Shown here in pieces: positions 11,266-21,478 of a DNA stretch of 64,000 nt. This stretch comes from Populus alba. Its lineage: Eukaryota; Streptophyta; Magnoliopsida; Malpighiales; Salicaceae. Position numbers and translations under genes: made by a program. The notes beneath the pieces are model-generated. The model worked only from the letters and a program-made list of their open reading frames with translations. It searched no databases and was not told the DNA's origin. Numbering within the stretch: position 1 is the stretch's first letter; each line of letters begins with the position of its first letter. The DNA lies in the NCBI RefSeq assembly GCF_005239225.2, contig NC_133302.1, positions 5,766,001 through 5,830,000 on the forward strand, written 5' to 3'.

Positions 11266-12027
11266 CACTACCAGAAATTCGCTAAATACCAACAGAATCA
11301 CCGACGAAATTTTTACTGTCGGTATTTTTCGGCACGTGACGTCTGAGTGGTTCACTCGACGCTCACAGTCCGGTGCTGGCAACCGGAATCGGCCAATTCA
11401 TGGCTCGGTGACAACACACACCGGCGGCTCCGTTCCGTTTGCTGCACATGCGAAACGGATGGTAAGATTAATTTAAATGAAATATATCGTTCAATTAATT
11501 TGTTGTTAATAAATTTTTTTCATTATAGGCTACGTCTCTTGGACGTGAGCCGAGCCCTATGGAGCTGTTTGTGGAGATGCATGTGCGGAGTCATGACCGC
11601 CAAAAGGGGACGCAACAGTTCGTTGACAACCGTGCTCAACAGTTTGTGGTATGTTTGTTCAACCATTTTATTTTGTAAGTTATTATTATGTTTATTAAAT
11701 TGAATATGATGATTTTTTTTTCAGGAGACCTATAATAATCGGTTGAGGGAGAGATACAGGGACGATCCTTCGACCCATCCGGAATTCGATCCGGATTTGT
11801 GGATGGAAGCTGAATCGTCAGGTGGACCCGATAAAAATTGGGTTTACGGGCTCTCCAACACTACCGCTGCCAACTTGCGGTCGACCGGTACTGCTTCAAC
11901 CGTTGGGAGCTCCCAATCTGTATCGAGCTCCCAATCTAAGGAGTTCGTGGCCTTGCAGCAAAGGTGCGACCACCTATCAGAGGCGTACACACAACTCAAA
12001 GAAGAGCAAAGATTGGAGAATGGATAA
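11266..12027 (+). mobile_element. CACTA (En/Spm) transposon fragment with a PF03004-like coding piece
   Basis: The terminus CACTACCAGAAATTCGC begins at 11266, directly after a sequence that is uninterrupted at 25797. Subterminal ACCGACGAAA / TCGGTATTT motifs follow. Two exons translate to a plant En/Spm transposase-associated domain: 11529-11648 (ATSLGREPSPMELFVEMHV...) and 11725-12027 (ETYNNRLRERYRDDPSTHPE..., FDPDLWMEA, stop 12025-12027). Borders GTATGT and TTTCAG are present. An upstream exon ending at about 11460 is likely (GSVPFAAHAKRM). The element lacks its other half. From about 12026 the sequence is duplicated cluster flank (AATGTTTGGAGCATTTAAGA, compare 54597). It is a non-autonomous relic. 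Confidence 0.75.
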
Positions 12028-12453
12028 TGTTTGGAGCATTTAAGACTGGACCTCCTTGACTTAAATTTTATTTTATATTTATAATAAGGAAAAGGCACCA
12101 TGGGGTTGAAACCTTTTTATGCTCGGTTGCTGGCATTTGCGACCAGGTTATGGGTCAAGCCAGTTAAGATGTGTTTGGAAAGTATTTTAATATATTTATA
12201 TATAAAAAAACACTTTAAATTACAATCACTACTATAATTAATAAAACTCGAAGTTTTTATAGTGATGAGCCACATGAAACAGTACACTTCCAACTGGCTA
12301 TGCTAATAAGACCAAACATCCAATAAATCTTCGTTTTATTTCTTGGCATCTTGTCCTCTTCTCTTCTTCATTGCTTCTCTCCCACATACAATGAAAAATG
12401 AACTGTCAAACTATCAACCATCAACCCAGTTGTCATGCACATTTCATTATACA
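12028..12453. other. Spacer, duplicated flank material
   Basis: The sequence matches flanks near 54597-54670 at its start. At its end, TTTCATTATACATTATTT aligns with the uninterrupted site in front of gene F (about 47821-47850). No gene is recognised. Confidence 0.5.
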
Positions 12454-12458
12454 TTATT

Positions 12459-12649
12459 TGTAGGGACTATGGACACCACTTATCTCCACATTGGTATGAT
12501 ATTGTCCACTTTGGGCCTAAGCCCTCATGGATTTGCTCTTGGGCTATACCCCAAAAGGCCTCATACCAATGGAGATATTTGTCCATCTTTATATACCCTT
12601 GATCCTCCCCATTTCTAGCCAATATGGGACTTTGGTTGCATACCCAACA
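12459..12649 (-). repeat. TRIM-like LTR (191 bp)
   Basis: It starts TGTAGGGACTATGG and ends TACCCAACA. It contains the pair ATTGGTATGA / TCATACCAAT flanking CCCAAAAGGCC, which I recognise as typical of short plant LTRs. The primer-binding site lies at the far side in reverse, so the element reads on the minus strand. The internal part (12650-13003) is only 354 bp, within the TRIM size range. Confidence 0.55.
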
Positions 12650-12989
12650 ATCCTCCCCTCAAACAAAGGACCACCGAGCCTCCCCTCAAACAATCATTCA
12701 TCCGTCCACTCTCTATCAACCATGATTCTTCATTCTCCACTTCACCGTGTTGGGGTCAGGACACGTCCATGAAGCATCCGGAGAGCACTACCTGATTTGA
12801 GAGTTTGCTCTTTCTAGGTCAACTCCTCTTCACCGTGTTGGAGCCAGGACACGTCCGTGAAGCACCTGGAGCACACCGCCTATCCAATAGAGCTGATCCA
12901 CGGATTACATCGTGATTTGCTCAGGGGGGCCCACCACCTTTTGTTCGGCATTCCGAGGATTCATCCATCATGGCTAACTCCGGGGCAAG

Positions 12990-13001
12990 GCTCTGATACC
13001 A
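12990..13001 (-). other. Primer-binding site (initiator tRNA-Met type), reverse
   Basis: GCTCTGATACCA is the reverse complement of TGGTATCAGAGC, the usual plant retrotransposon primer-binding site. It is followed two bases later by a TGTAGGGA LTR-type terminus. Confidence 0.75.
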
Positions 13002-13036
13002 ATTGTAGGGAATTCCGACCGGTGATGTACTGATAT

Positions 13037-13493
13037 TGTTAGGTGTGTTGCCATTTAATGTGCCTAACATTGACTTTAATCAACAGCCTTTGTTGAAGAA
13101 GATGGCAGCCACCTACTCCCATGTGCAGCTGCTGGAAAATGAAGAAGAGAAGCCACCATTCCTGCCTATAAATAGGCACTAAGTGTAAAGAGCAAAAAGA
13201 GAGAGTTGAGAGAAAGAAAGATGTGAGAAATGTAGGAGAGAGTGGGCTGCCAAGGCAGCCAGCAGTAGCTGCCATTGCAGCACTGAGAAGAGAGAAATAG
13301 AGTGAGGTTGAGAGTTGCTAGAGAGGAGATGATTCCTCCTCCTCTATTGTTGTAAATCTTGTTCTCTCCCTATATAATCAAATGACTTCTCCCGTGGATG
13401 TAGGCGGTTTGCCGAACCATGTTAAATATTGTGTCAGTGTGCTTGCCCTCCCGAGAGCAAATATCAGTACATCACCGGTCGGAATTCCCTACA
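13037..13493 (+). repeat. R1 left LTR (457 bp)
   Basis: It begins TGTTAGGTGTG and ends ATTCCCTACA. The matching right LTR is 16472-16928, also 457 bp, with about six substitutions that I can count by eye. It contains a TATA box (TATAAATA, 13167-13174). The low divergence suggests a fairly recent insertion. Confidence 0.9.
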
Positions 13494-16471
13494 ATTGATA
13501 TCAGAGCATATGGTTTAAGTGGTGTTTGATTTTTTGCTCAAAAATGAAAGTTGTCAAAATGGTGTTTTGACCATCCCACTGTGTAGAGGAGGAAGAGACG
13601 AAGCCACTGGTGAAAACCGCGTCAAAATCGGACGTCGGACATGGTCGCACTCTCCATCACTCTCCGGCAAGGTGTCTGCCCACGCGCCCCACGCGTGCCA
13701 CACGTGTTCTTCACCCGGATGAGTTGACCCGACCCGAATACTAGTTGACCCGACCCATGTGAACAGTAGGCATGAACAGTGACATTATCATGAACAGTGC
13801 TATGCAAAGGATGACATCAGCATACACAGTCAGTAAAGTATTGACTAGTCAACAGACATGTCAGCATAGGGGGACCCACCTGCCACGTCATCAGCCTCGA
13901 GCTGAGCCAAGTTGAGCCGAGCCGAGCCGAATTGGAGCTGAGCCGAGCCGTGATCCGAGGGATAGGGTCCAGTGTAGCTGATCCTACGTGCAACCGGAAC
14001 TGAGATTGAATCTGAGCCGTTGATCAGGCCAAAATTGTTTTGATCAAATCTTAGCCGTCTGAAGTGTGATTTGGACGATTCAAGACATGTTTCCAGCTAA
14101 TTTGATCATTCTGGATGCAATGGTATGGTCCGATCGTTGAGATTCGAGACCAAAAATGGCAGTGGTGAATTATTAAAGAGAGATTGCCCGATGAGGAGGC
14201 ATCTGAAGGTCATCATGGTGGTCGATGGAGATGAAGAAGAAGAAGGTGCACATGTTTACCCAATTACATGTGCTGAACTGTTAAATGGGAAAATTTTAAT
14301 GCCTTGATGGAAGGCAAAATTGGGACACTCAAGACACCCGAGATGTGGACGATTTGAGGTGTAGAGTGAAAACTGATGAAGACCAATCTTGTCGAATCTA
14401 AGCACTGGTAGTCTCGCTAGATGTTGAGAAATCAGGTATAAAACCAGTATATTCCAGATCACTTGCAAAGGAAAGCCGCAACAAAGCTAGCAAATGGTTG
14501 TATATACGGAGAGACAGTACGATGGATAGATATGGCCTAAGAAGTTCTGTCTAGGAGATTGGGTTTTAAGCGGGACTGTTGTGACCCCTCCAATCTTTCC
14601 TGGGAACTTGCTTAGAGAAAGGATTATCCATACGGTACTATTTTCGTATATATAGCAGTTTGTAATGAAACGGTTGAAGACTAGCAGGATGACGGCACAA
14701 AGGGAACAATTGGGTTCTATATGATCAAGGATCTGATGGAATGGTGATTTCTCCAAAGAAGTTAGATTCGGTGACTGTGATTTCTCGAGTGGAGAATTGA
14801 TGAAGACCCTGATAATGGAAGAGAAATACAGCAAGGGGATGAAGATTGGCACCCTATTTTGACTTGGACAGGTGTTGTAACAGGATGAGCTGCTGTCAAA
14901 CATAAGCAAGGAATAGGGAGAAATCTGGAGAACAGAAATTGCACGAGGGCACACGGAGATTGTGCAGGAGTACCCATAGGATCCAATGAGGTACTGTAAT
15001 GAGACAACAGGTGCAAGGAGAAGAAGAGTTCCCAGATGAAGCTCAGAGCAGAGACTATGTACAACAGGAAGTCTCTTGTGCTCTTGATGAAGACAACAGG
15101 CGAGGACCTTTCCAATGCATGCAAGGATGGAAAGATGAGCTGTTGCAGAGGCACCTAATTGAGGGGGTGCGAACGCCTATGATAAAAGGCGACTGCCTAT
15201 GATGAAAGGGGTAGACACCAAAGAGAGTTGGTGTAGGTGGAGCTATCAAGCAGAAAGATGTAGAAGCTCCAAACATAGAAATCGAGGTGGAGGATTGCGA
15301 GGAGTATACCGCAAGTTTCTCTTACTATGTAGTCAGTGGCAGTAATCTCTCCCAAGTCCACATGGTGGTAGAGAATCTTGGAGCCACTGGAGTCATCCCC
15401 GATGAAGGAGGATGAGACCGCCCCATGACAGCGGGCGGAGACACCTTAGAGAGAAGGTGTGAGGGCTATGAAATGAGCCCAATATCAGGTCGCCCAAGAC
15501 AACGGGCGTAGACACCTTAGATGAAAGGTGTGGGCCACGATGTGAGCCCAGTTTAGACCGTCGTATGACGACGAGCGGAGACACCTCAGAAGAAGGTGTG
15601 AGGGCCATGATAGGAGCCCCAATTCAGAACGCCCCAGAGCCGATATGATGGCTAGATATAAGTGGACAAGTGTATGGATAGCCAATGAAGTGGCTATGAT
15701 GAGTATGAATTCAAATGCAGGATTGACTTTCATGGATATTGCCCCCATGCTAAAGATCAATGAGCTAGAAAGACATTTGCCTTGGACAATAAGTGGATGA
15801 CTTGTGGAGCATTAAGACGCGACTGCTATGAAGGAGCAGAGGGCATGCGCAGGTTCCAGGAACAAGTTGACTCTTGTCAAGGTGGTGAGCTCGGTGAAGG
15901 CATTGTAATACTCAGAGTATGAAGACAGATATAGATCAACCTTTAATGGGCTGCCCCCATGGTTAAAGGTGGATAGCTACCCGGACTCTTGAGACTAAGA
16001 GTGGGAGACTCATGGAGAAGTAAGGCGTGGTTTCTAAGGAGGAACAGAGGGCAGACGCAACTCCTGGATGAGTAGACTCTTGGAAGAGTGGTGAGCCTGT
16101 GATCACATTAAAATACTCAATGACTATCGCACTTGGGAATATCACTTTGAGGGGGTGTTGTAAGCCTTGATGTAAGGCTTGATAAATCATTCCGGGCCAA
16201 GCATGGTTGATATGCTTGAAGGGGAACGTTGTTCCAGAGACAAACATTAAACACTCTTCAGATGAGATGTGACAAACCATCTGGTTGAAGTGATCCTTTG
16301 GAGTGAGCAAAGGGGTGCTTGGTTGACTCTGGTGATTGAAAGGTTTGGCGAGTACCTGTAAACTTAGCCGCAGATGCTCTCGGAATGGTAAGCTTGGAAG
16401 AGTTGCAGGATGCAAGATTGTGCTGAAAAAGTAAGAGGACAATTGCCCATATAAATGTCAAAGGGGGTGAT
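13494..16471 (+). mobile_element. R1 internal region, non-coding (LARD-like)
   Basis: A primer-binding site with one mismatch (TGATATCAGAGC, 13496-13507) follows the left LTR. A polypurine tract (AAAGGGGGTGA, 16460-16470) precedes the right LTR. About 3 kb between them has only short unrelated frames and no gag, protease, integrase or reverse transcriptase motif, so it must depend on proteins in trans. It is closely similar to the R2 interior (56054-58923). Hairpin-forming modules lie at 15173-15235 and 15412-15635. Confidence 0.8.
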
Positions 16472-16928
16472 TGTTAGGTGTGTTGCCATTTAATGTGCCT
16501 AACATTGACTTTAATCAGCAGCCTTTGTTGAAGAAGATGGCAGCCACCTACTCCCATGTGCAGCTACTGGAAAATGAAGAAGAGAAGCCATCATTCCTGC
16601 CTATAAATAGGCACTAAGTGTAAAGAGCAAAAAGAGAGAGTTGAGAGAAAGAAAGATGTGAGAAATGTAGGAGAGAGTGGGCTGCCAAGGCAGCCAGCAG
16701 TAGCTGCCATTGCAGCACTGAGAAGAGAGAAATAGAGTGAGGTTGAGAGTTGCCAGAGAGGAGATGATTCCTCCTCCTCTATTGTTGTAAATCTTGTTCT
16801 CTCCCTAAATAATCAAATGACTTCTCCCGTGGATGTAGGCGGTTTGCCGAACCACGTTAAATATTGTGTCAGTGTGCTTGCCCTCCCGAGAGCAAATATC
16901 AGTACATCACCGGTCGGAATTCCCTACA
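16472..16928 (+). repeat. R1 right LTR (457 bp)
   Basis: Same length as the left LTR. It ends CCCTACA and is followed directly by TTATT, which also precedes the composite at 12454. Confidence 0.9.
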
Positions 16929-16933
16929 TTATT

Positions 16934-17555
16934 TCCCTTCCCCTCCACATGTACAAAAACACAGCCTGCAAAAACCAGCTTGCTGGGTTAACTCGGTGAC
17001 GTTACTGATTTAAAATTTAATTCAAACCGAGTTTGCTTTTCATCTAGATAAAAAATTAATCTTATTAAATTTAAATAACTTAACAAATCAATTAGTACTC
17101 AAAGTACTTAACAGATTAATTTATGACTCGATTAATTTAAGTAAACTATTGTGAAAACTACTAGTATCAACTCCAAAGCTTTATTTATTTATTTAATAGA
17201 ATGTTGTGTAAGTTTTTTCTTTAAAACAATATTATTCAATTAAAAATAGAAATTTAACATGGCAACCCCACAACTTATGAATTAGGATAATAAAAAAAAA
17301 CAAAAAACCACAATCACCATTCCTCACCAAATGGCTCAAAGGACACAACATTATTTTAGTGTGATTGGTAATGGAAAGCAAAATATTTTTTTAATGTTGT
17401 TATTTAATTAAAAATATATTTTTATATTAATATATTAAAAAACACCTAAAAACAATATTAATTTAATATTTTTTCAACCAGACGTACTTCCAGCATTTAA
17501 AACAAATTAGCGCTCCCTCAAAAGTCAAATTTCCCGCATCAAATTTCTTAAACCT
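16934..17555. other. Upstream region of gene C
   Basis: AT-rich sequence between the composite retroelement and the leader exon. From about 17540 (AAATTTCTTAAACCTTTCTG) it becomes nearly identical to the gene F promoter (from about 47858). The part before that is not shared with F. No separate gene is seen. Confidence 0.55.
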
Positions 17556-17717
17556 TTCTGATGATCAGTGCTTCCTTTTCTGATTGAATCGAATCATCTG
17601 GAGCTCAACATCTTGCAACTTCCTTCTTATTTTAAACCGTATATTCTTCTCTGTTCTTGTCTTTTTTGCTGAATACTGCTTAAGCAAACCAGCACTTGAA
17701 GCACAACTTGAATCCAG
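17556..17717 (+). other. Gene C proximal promoter and non-coding leader exon
   Basis: It ends CTTGAATCCAG at 17717, followed by donor GTAAAT. The intron is 17718-18058 with acceptor CTGTAG, six bases before ATG 18065. Gene F has the same arrangement with an intron of equal length (341 bp). The transcription start is not determinable from sequence, so the left border is only the start of the F-like identity. Confidence 0.6.
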
Positions 17718-18064
17718 GTAAATTATTTATAATCCATCTTCTTCATTTTGTTTTTCACATGTAACTCTGGTTTGAATCTTTCAAGGAAAACACAAGTTGT
17801 AGAAATTATAAATTAGAAACTTCGGAGATAGGATCATCAACAGTTTCCAAAAATAAATAATTTGATCTTTCTCAGTTGTAACAATCCATGCCTTATGCAG
17901 TTCATACTAAATTGACCCCAAGTTAACCTTGAATTCATTGTTTTTTCTTATTAGTTTCTTCGCTGTTTGTAACTTATTATTTTAGTTTCAACCTTCCTTT
18001 TCCAATTAATGTACTTCCATTAATTTTTATTCAATATTTTGACCCTTTTTATCTGTAGGACAAA

Positions 18065-21000
18065 ATGGTTAGATCAGATGATCCGTTTTGGAAGGAAGTT
18101 GAAGATATGAATGATGGAAGCATGAAGTGTAAGTTTTGTGGGCATTTATTTGCCAATGGTACTTCCATTTCGAGGATCAAATGGCATTTATCAGGAGAGA
18201 GAGGGCATGGTGTTGGGATTTGTGGTCAGGTGCCTCAAGAAGTTCAAGAAGCAGCCTTTCTAGCTATGCATGTTGGCAACAAAAGACATAAAAGCATAGC
18301 AAGTTCAAGCAATGTTAATGATTATGCCATTTCCACCTGTCCACAAGAACAAGACAATGCAGTACTTGTTAATTTGGCACAAGGTGTTGGGCGTGAGAGA
18401 ATTCAATCGCGTTTAGAAGCGGCAAATGGTATGGAATACACTGGTGAAGGATCTTTTCAGCATGTTGACAGAAGTGTCTCTCCTTGGAGACTCAGAGTTG
18501 ATGCTCATGAGAATAGAGGAGAAGCAACACCAGGAACAGATTTAGTGGATCAATTTGCTGATGGTACTTGGGTTCAGATACACTCTGCCCTTTCAAAGGA
18601 GCAGAAGCTGAATGCAATCTCTACCTATTTAATGCTGGAAGAGGAGGATGTGGAGCGTCTGCATGATGGATTTGAAACTATACCTAGAACAGAAAACCTG
18701 CAGCATCTGGAGAGAGGTATCTCTTGTGAGAGGCCATCAATTAATCAAGCTGGTGAGCCTCGAGGAGATTCATCCCAACCAACAGATCCATTGTGTCTTG
18801 ACCATGGAAGATATTATGATCAACTCTGTGCACCTTCACTAAGCAAAGATGTCATTATGTATGATGTGCAGAACATGGTTAGAGTGAGGACAGAACCAGT
18901 GGAGGAGGAGGGTGTGGAGAATAGTGGAAGATTAGTGCGGCCTGACGCTGGAGCTAGATCTTCTATAAGCCTTAAATACAACACAAGTGAGACTAGAGGA
19001 GTTCCATTACCAACTAGCTCTACAAAGCTAGTGGGTCAAGCATTGGAAGAGAATACGAAGGTGATATGGTCTTTGTTAATGGATGATAAAGTCTCAACCA
19101 TTGGCATTTACGGCATGGGGGGAGTTGGTAAAACAACAATACTAAAACATGTCCATAATGAGCTTCTACAAAGACGAGATATTTGTGATCATGTTTGGTG
19201 GGTGACCGTGTCTCAAGATTTCAGCATTAATAGATTGCAGAATCTTATTGCTAACCGTCTTGATCTAGACCTTCCAAGCGAAGATGATGAACTGCATAGA
19301 GCTGCCAAATTGTCAGAAGAACTAAGGAAGGAACAAAAATGGATTCTCATTTTAGATGATTTGTGGAACAATTTTGAGCTACACAAAGTGGGAATTCCTA
19401 AGAAGTTGAAAGGATGCAAGTTGATTATGACAACTCGATCAAAAACGATTTGTCATCGGATGGCTTGCCAGCACAAAATCAAAGTGAAGCCACTTTCTAA
19501 TGGAGAAGCTTTGACTTTGTTCATGGAGAAGCTTCAACGTGATGTAGCACTTTCACCAGAAGTGGAAGGAATTGCGAAAGCTGTTGCAAGGGAATGTGCT
19601 GGTTTGCCATTAGGAATTATTACAGTGGCAGGAAGCTTGAGTGGAGTGCATGACCTACATGAGTGGAGAACTACATTGAAGAAATTGAGAGAATCAGAAT
19701 TTAGGGACAAGGAAGTATTCAAGTTATTGAGGTTTAGTTATGATCGGTTAGGTGATTTAGCACTACAACAATGTCTCTTGTACTGTGCATTATTTCCTGA
19801 AGATGGTGTGATTGAAAGGGAAAAGTTGATAGGTTATTTGATCGATGAGGGAATAATTAAAGGAATGAGGAGCAGGGGAGATGCATTTGACGAGGGCCAC
19901 ACGATGCTTAATATACTTGAAAATGTTTGCCTATTGGAAAGTGTTAAAATGAAGTTTGATGATATTAGACGTGTCAAGATGCATGACTTGATTAGGGACA
20001 TGGCCATCCATATACTGCAAGAGAACCTTCAATACATGGTCAAAGCAGGTGCACAATTAAAAGAGTTGCCAGATGCAGAGGAGTGGACGGAGAATCTGAT
20101 GAGAGTTTCACTAATGAAAAACATGATCCAAGAAATTCCTTCCAGCCATTCACCTAGGTGTCCCTATCTATCAACTCTATTGCTATGTCAAAATCGTTTG
20201 TTGGGATTTATTGCGGATTCATTTTTCAAGCAATTGCATGGGCTCAAGGTCCTCGATCTGTCTTGCACAGGTATTAAAAATTTGCCAGAATCTGTCTCTG
20301 ATTTGGTGAGTCTCACTGCATTATTGCTTAGTTGTTGTGATAATTTAAAACATGTTCCATCATTAAAGAAGCTCACGGAACTGAAGAGGTTGGATCTCTA
20401 TTGGACTCCGCTTGAAAAGATGCCACAAGGAATGGAATGCCTCACCAACCTGAGGTATCTTAGATTGAATGGATGTGGTGAAAAGGAGTTTCCTTGTGGG
20501 ATATTACCAAAACTCTCTCACCTACAAGTCTTTGAACTAAAACAGTCAATGAGGACCAGTTATGCTCCGATAACAGTTAAAGGAAAGGAAGTAGGATCCT
20601 TGAGAAATTTGGAAACTTTGGAGTGCCATTTCGAAGATTTTTCTGACTTCGTGGAGTATCTCAGATCTCGAGATGGGATTCAATCATTAAGCACATATAA
20701 AATTTTAGTAGGAATGGTGGATTACTTGTATTGGGAAAACATTGATGATTTTCCAAGTAAAACAGCTGGGTTGTGTAATTTGAGTATCAATAGAGATGGA
20801 GATTTTCAGGTCAAGTTCTTAAATGGTATTCAAAGACTGATTTGTGAACGCATCAATGCAAGAAGTTTATGTGATGTTTTGTCATTAGAGAATGCAACTG
20901 AACTGGAGGACATCAACATTCGGGATTGCAATAACATGGAGAGCTTGGTTTCATCTTCTTGGTTCTGCTATGCTCCACCACCATTGCCATCATATAATGG

Positions 21001-21478
21001 TATGTTTTCTGGACTTAAAGGGTTTTATTGTGGTGGATGTAAGAGTATGAAGATGTTGTTCCCACTTGTGTTGCTGCCAAACCTCGTAAACCTGGAAAGG
21101 ATTGAAGTGATGCTTTGTGAGAAAATGGAGGAGATAATAGGAACAACAGATGAAGAAAGCAGCACCTCCAATACCATCACAGAATTAACACTCCCAAAGT
21201 TAAGAACTCTAGAATTGGATTGCTTACCAGAACTGAAAAGCATTTGTAGTGCAAAACTGACTTGCAATTCTCTTGAAGATATTAGTGTAATGTATTGTGA
21301 GAAGCTGAAGAGGATGCCAATTTGTCTTCCGTTGCTTGAAAATGGCCAGCCATCCCCTCCCCCTTCTCTTAAATACATCCGAGCATGTCCAGAAGAATGG
21401 TGGGAGACAGTAGTGGAGTGGGAGCATTCTAAGGCAAAGGATGTCCTTCATCCCTTTGTAAAGTTTGAGTATTGGTAA
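18065..21478 (+). CDS. Gene C: BED zinc finger NBS-LRR immune receptor, intact
   Basis: A single coding exon gives 1137 residues. Residues 1-55 form a BED-type zinc finger (FW aromatic start, CKFC pair, then KWHLSGERGHG histidines). A low-similarity linker follows to about residue 320. The NB-ARC has P-loop GMGGVGKTT at 350-358, HVWWVTVSQDFS (RNBS-A), kinase-2 WILILDDLW near 426, KLIMTTRS (RNBS-B), GLPLGIITVAGS near 513, CLLYCALFPED (RNBS-D) and MHD at 639-641. LRRs run from about 690 to 1070, with a short basic/Pro tail. All switch motifs are present and no disruption is seen. In this family (rice Xa1, wheat Yr5/Yr7 are BED-NLRs) the protein detects pathogens inside the cell. ATG 18065 was chosen because it follows the leader-intron acceptor by six bases and opens the BED. 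A composite retroelement ends about 630 bp upstream of the leader. Confidence 0.95.
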   Translation: MVRSDDPFWKEVEDMNDGSMKCKFCGHLFANGTSISRIKWHLSGERGHGVGICGQVPQEVQEAAFLAMHVGNKRHKSIASSSNVNDYAISTCPQEQDNAVLVNLAQGVGRERIQSRLEAANGMEYTGEGSFQHVDRSVSPWRLRVDAHENRGEATPGTDLVDQFADGTWVQIHSALSKEQKLNAISTYLMLEEEDVERLHDGFETIPRTENLQHLERGISCERPSINQAGEPRGDSSQPTDPLCLDHGRYYDQLCAPSLSKDVIMYDVQNMVRVRTEPVEEEGVENSGRLVRPDAGARSSISLKYNTSETRGVPLPTSSTKLVGQALEENTKVIWSLLMDDKVSTIGIYGMGGVGKTTILKHVHNELLQRRDICDHVWWVTVSQDFSINRLQNLIANRLDLDLPSEDDELHRAAKLSEELRKEQKWILILDDLWNNFELHKVGIPKKLKGCKLIMTTRSKTICHRMACQHKIKVKPLSNGEALTLFMEKLQRDVALSPEVEGIAKAVARECAGLPLGIITVAGSLSGVHDLHEWRTTLKKLRESEFRDKEVFKLLRFSYDRLGDLALQQCLLYCALFPEDGVIEREKLIGYLIDEGIIKGMRSRGDAFDEGHTMLNILENVCLLESVKMKFDDIRRVKMHDLIRDMAIHILQENLQYMVKAGAQLKELPDAEEWTENLMRVSLMKNMIQEIPSSHSPRCPYLSTLLLCQNRLLGFIADSFFKQLHGLKVLDLSCTGIKNLPESVSDLVSLTALLLSCCDNLKHVPSLKKLTELKRLDLYWTPLEKMPQGMECLTNLRYLRLNGCGEKEFPCGILPKLSHLQVFELKQSMRTSYAPITVKGKEVGSLRNLETLECHFEDFSDFVEYLRSRDGIQSLSTYKILVGMVDYLYWENIDDFPSKTAGLCNLSINRDGDFQVKFLNGIQRLICERINARSLCDVLSLENATELEDINIRDCNNMESLVSSSWFCYAPPPLPSYNGMFSGLKGFYCGGCKSMKMLFPLVLLPNLVNLERIEVMLCEKMEEIIGTTDEESSTSNTITELTLPKLRTLELDCLPELKSICSAKLTCNSLEDISVMYCEKLKRMPICLPLLENGQPSPPPSLKYIRACPEEWWETVVEWEHSKAKDVLHPFVKFEYW

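Larger units (their letters stand above)
12459..16928. mobile_element. Composite LTR retroelement upstream of gene C
   Basis: The unit starts TGTAGGGA and ends TCCCTACA, a perfect 8-bp inverted terminus. It is bordered on both sides by TTATT (12454-12458 and 16929-16933), which looks like a 5-bp target-site duplication. The F upstream region around 47825-47860 has the corresponding uninterrupted sequence. Inside, in order, are: a reverse-oriented TRIM-like LTR (12459-12649), its short internal region with a reverse primer-binding site (12990-13001), 33 bp that are the reverse complement of the R1 LTR end (13004-13036), and a complete 3.9-kb forward element R1 (13037-16928). No gag or pol frame is seen. 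It ends less than 1 kb upstream of the leader exon of gene C. Confidence 0.6.
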
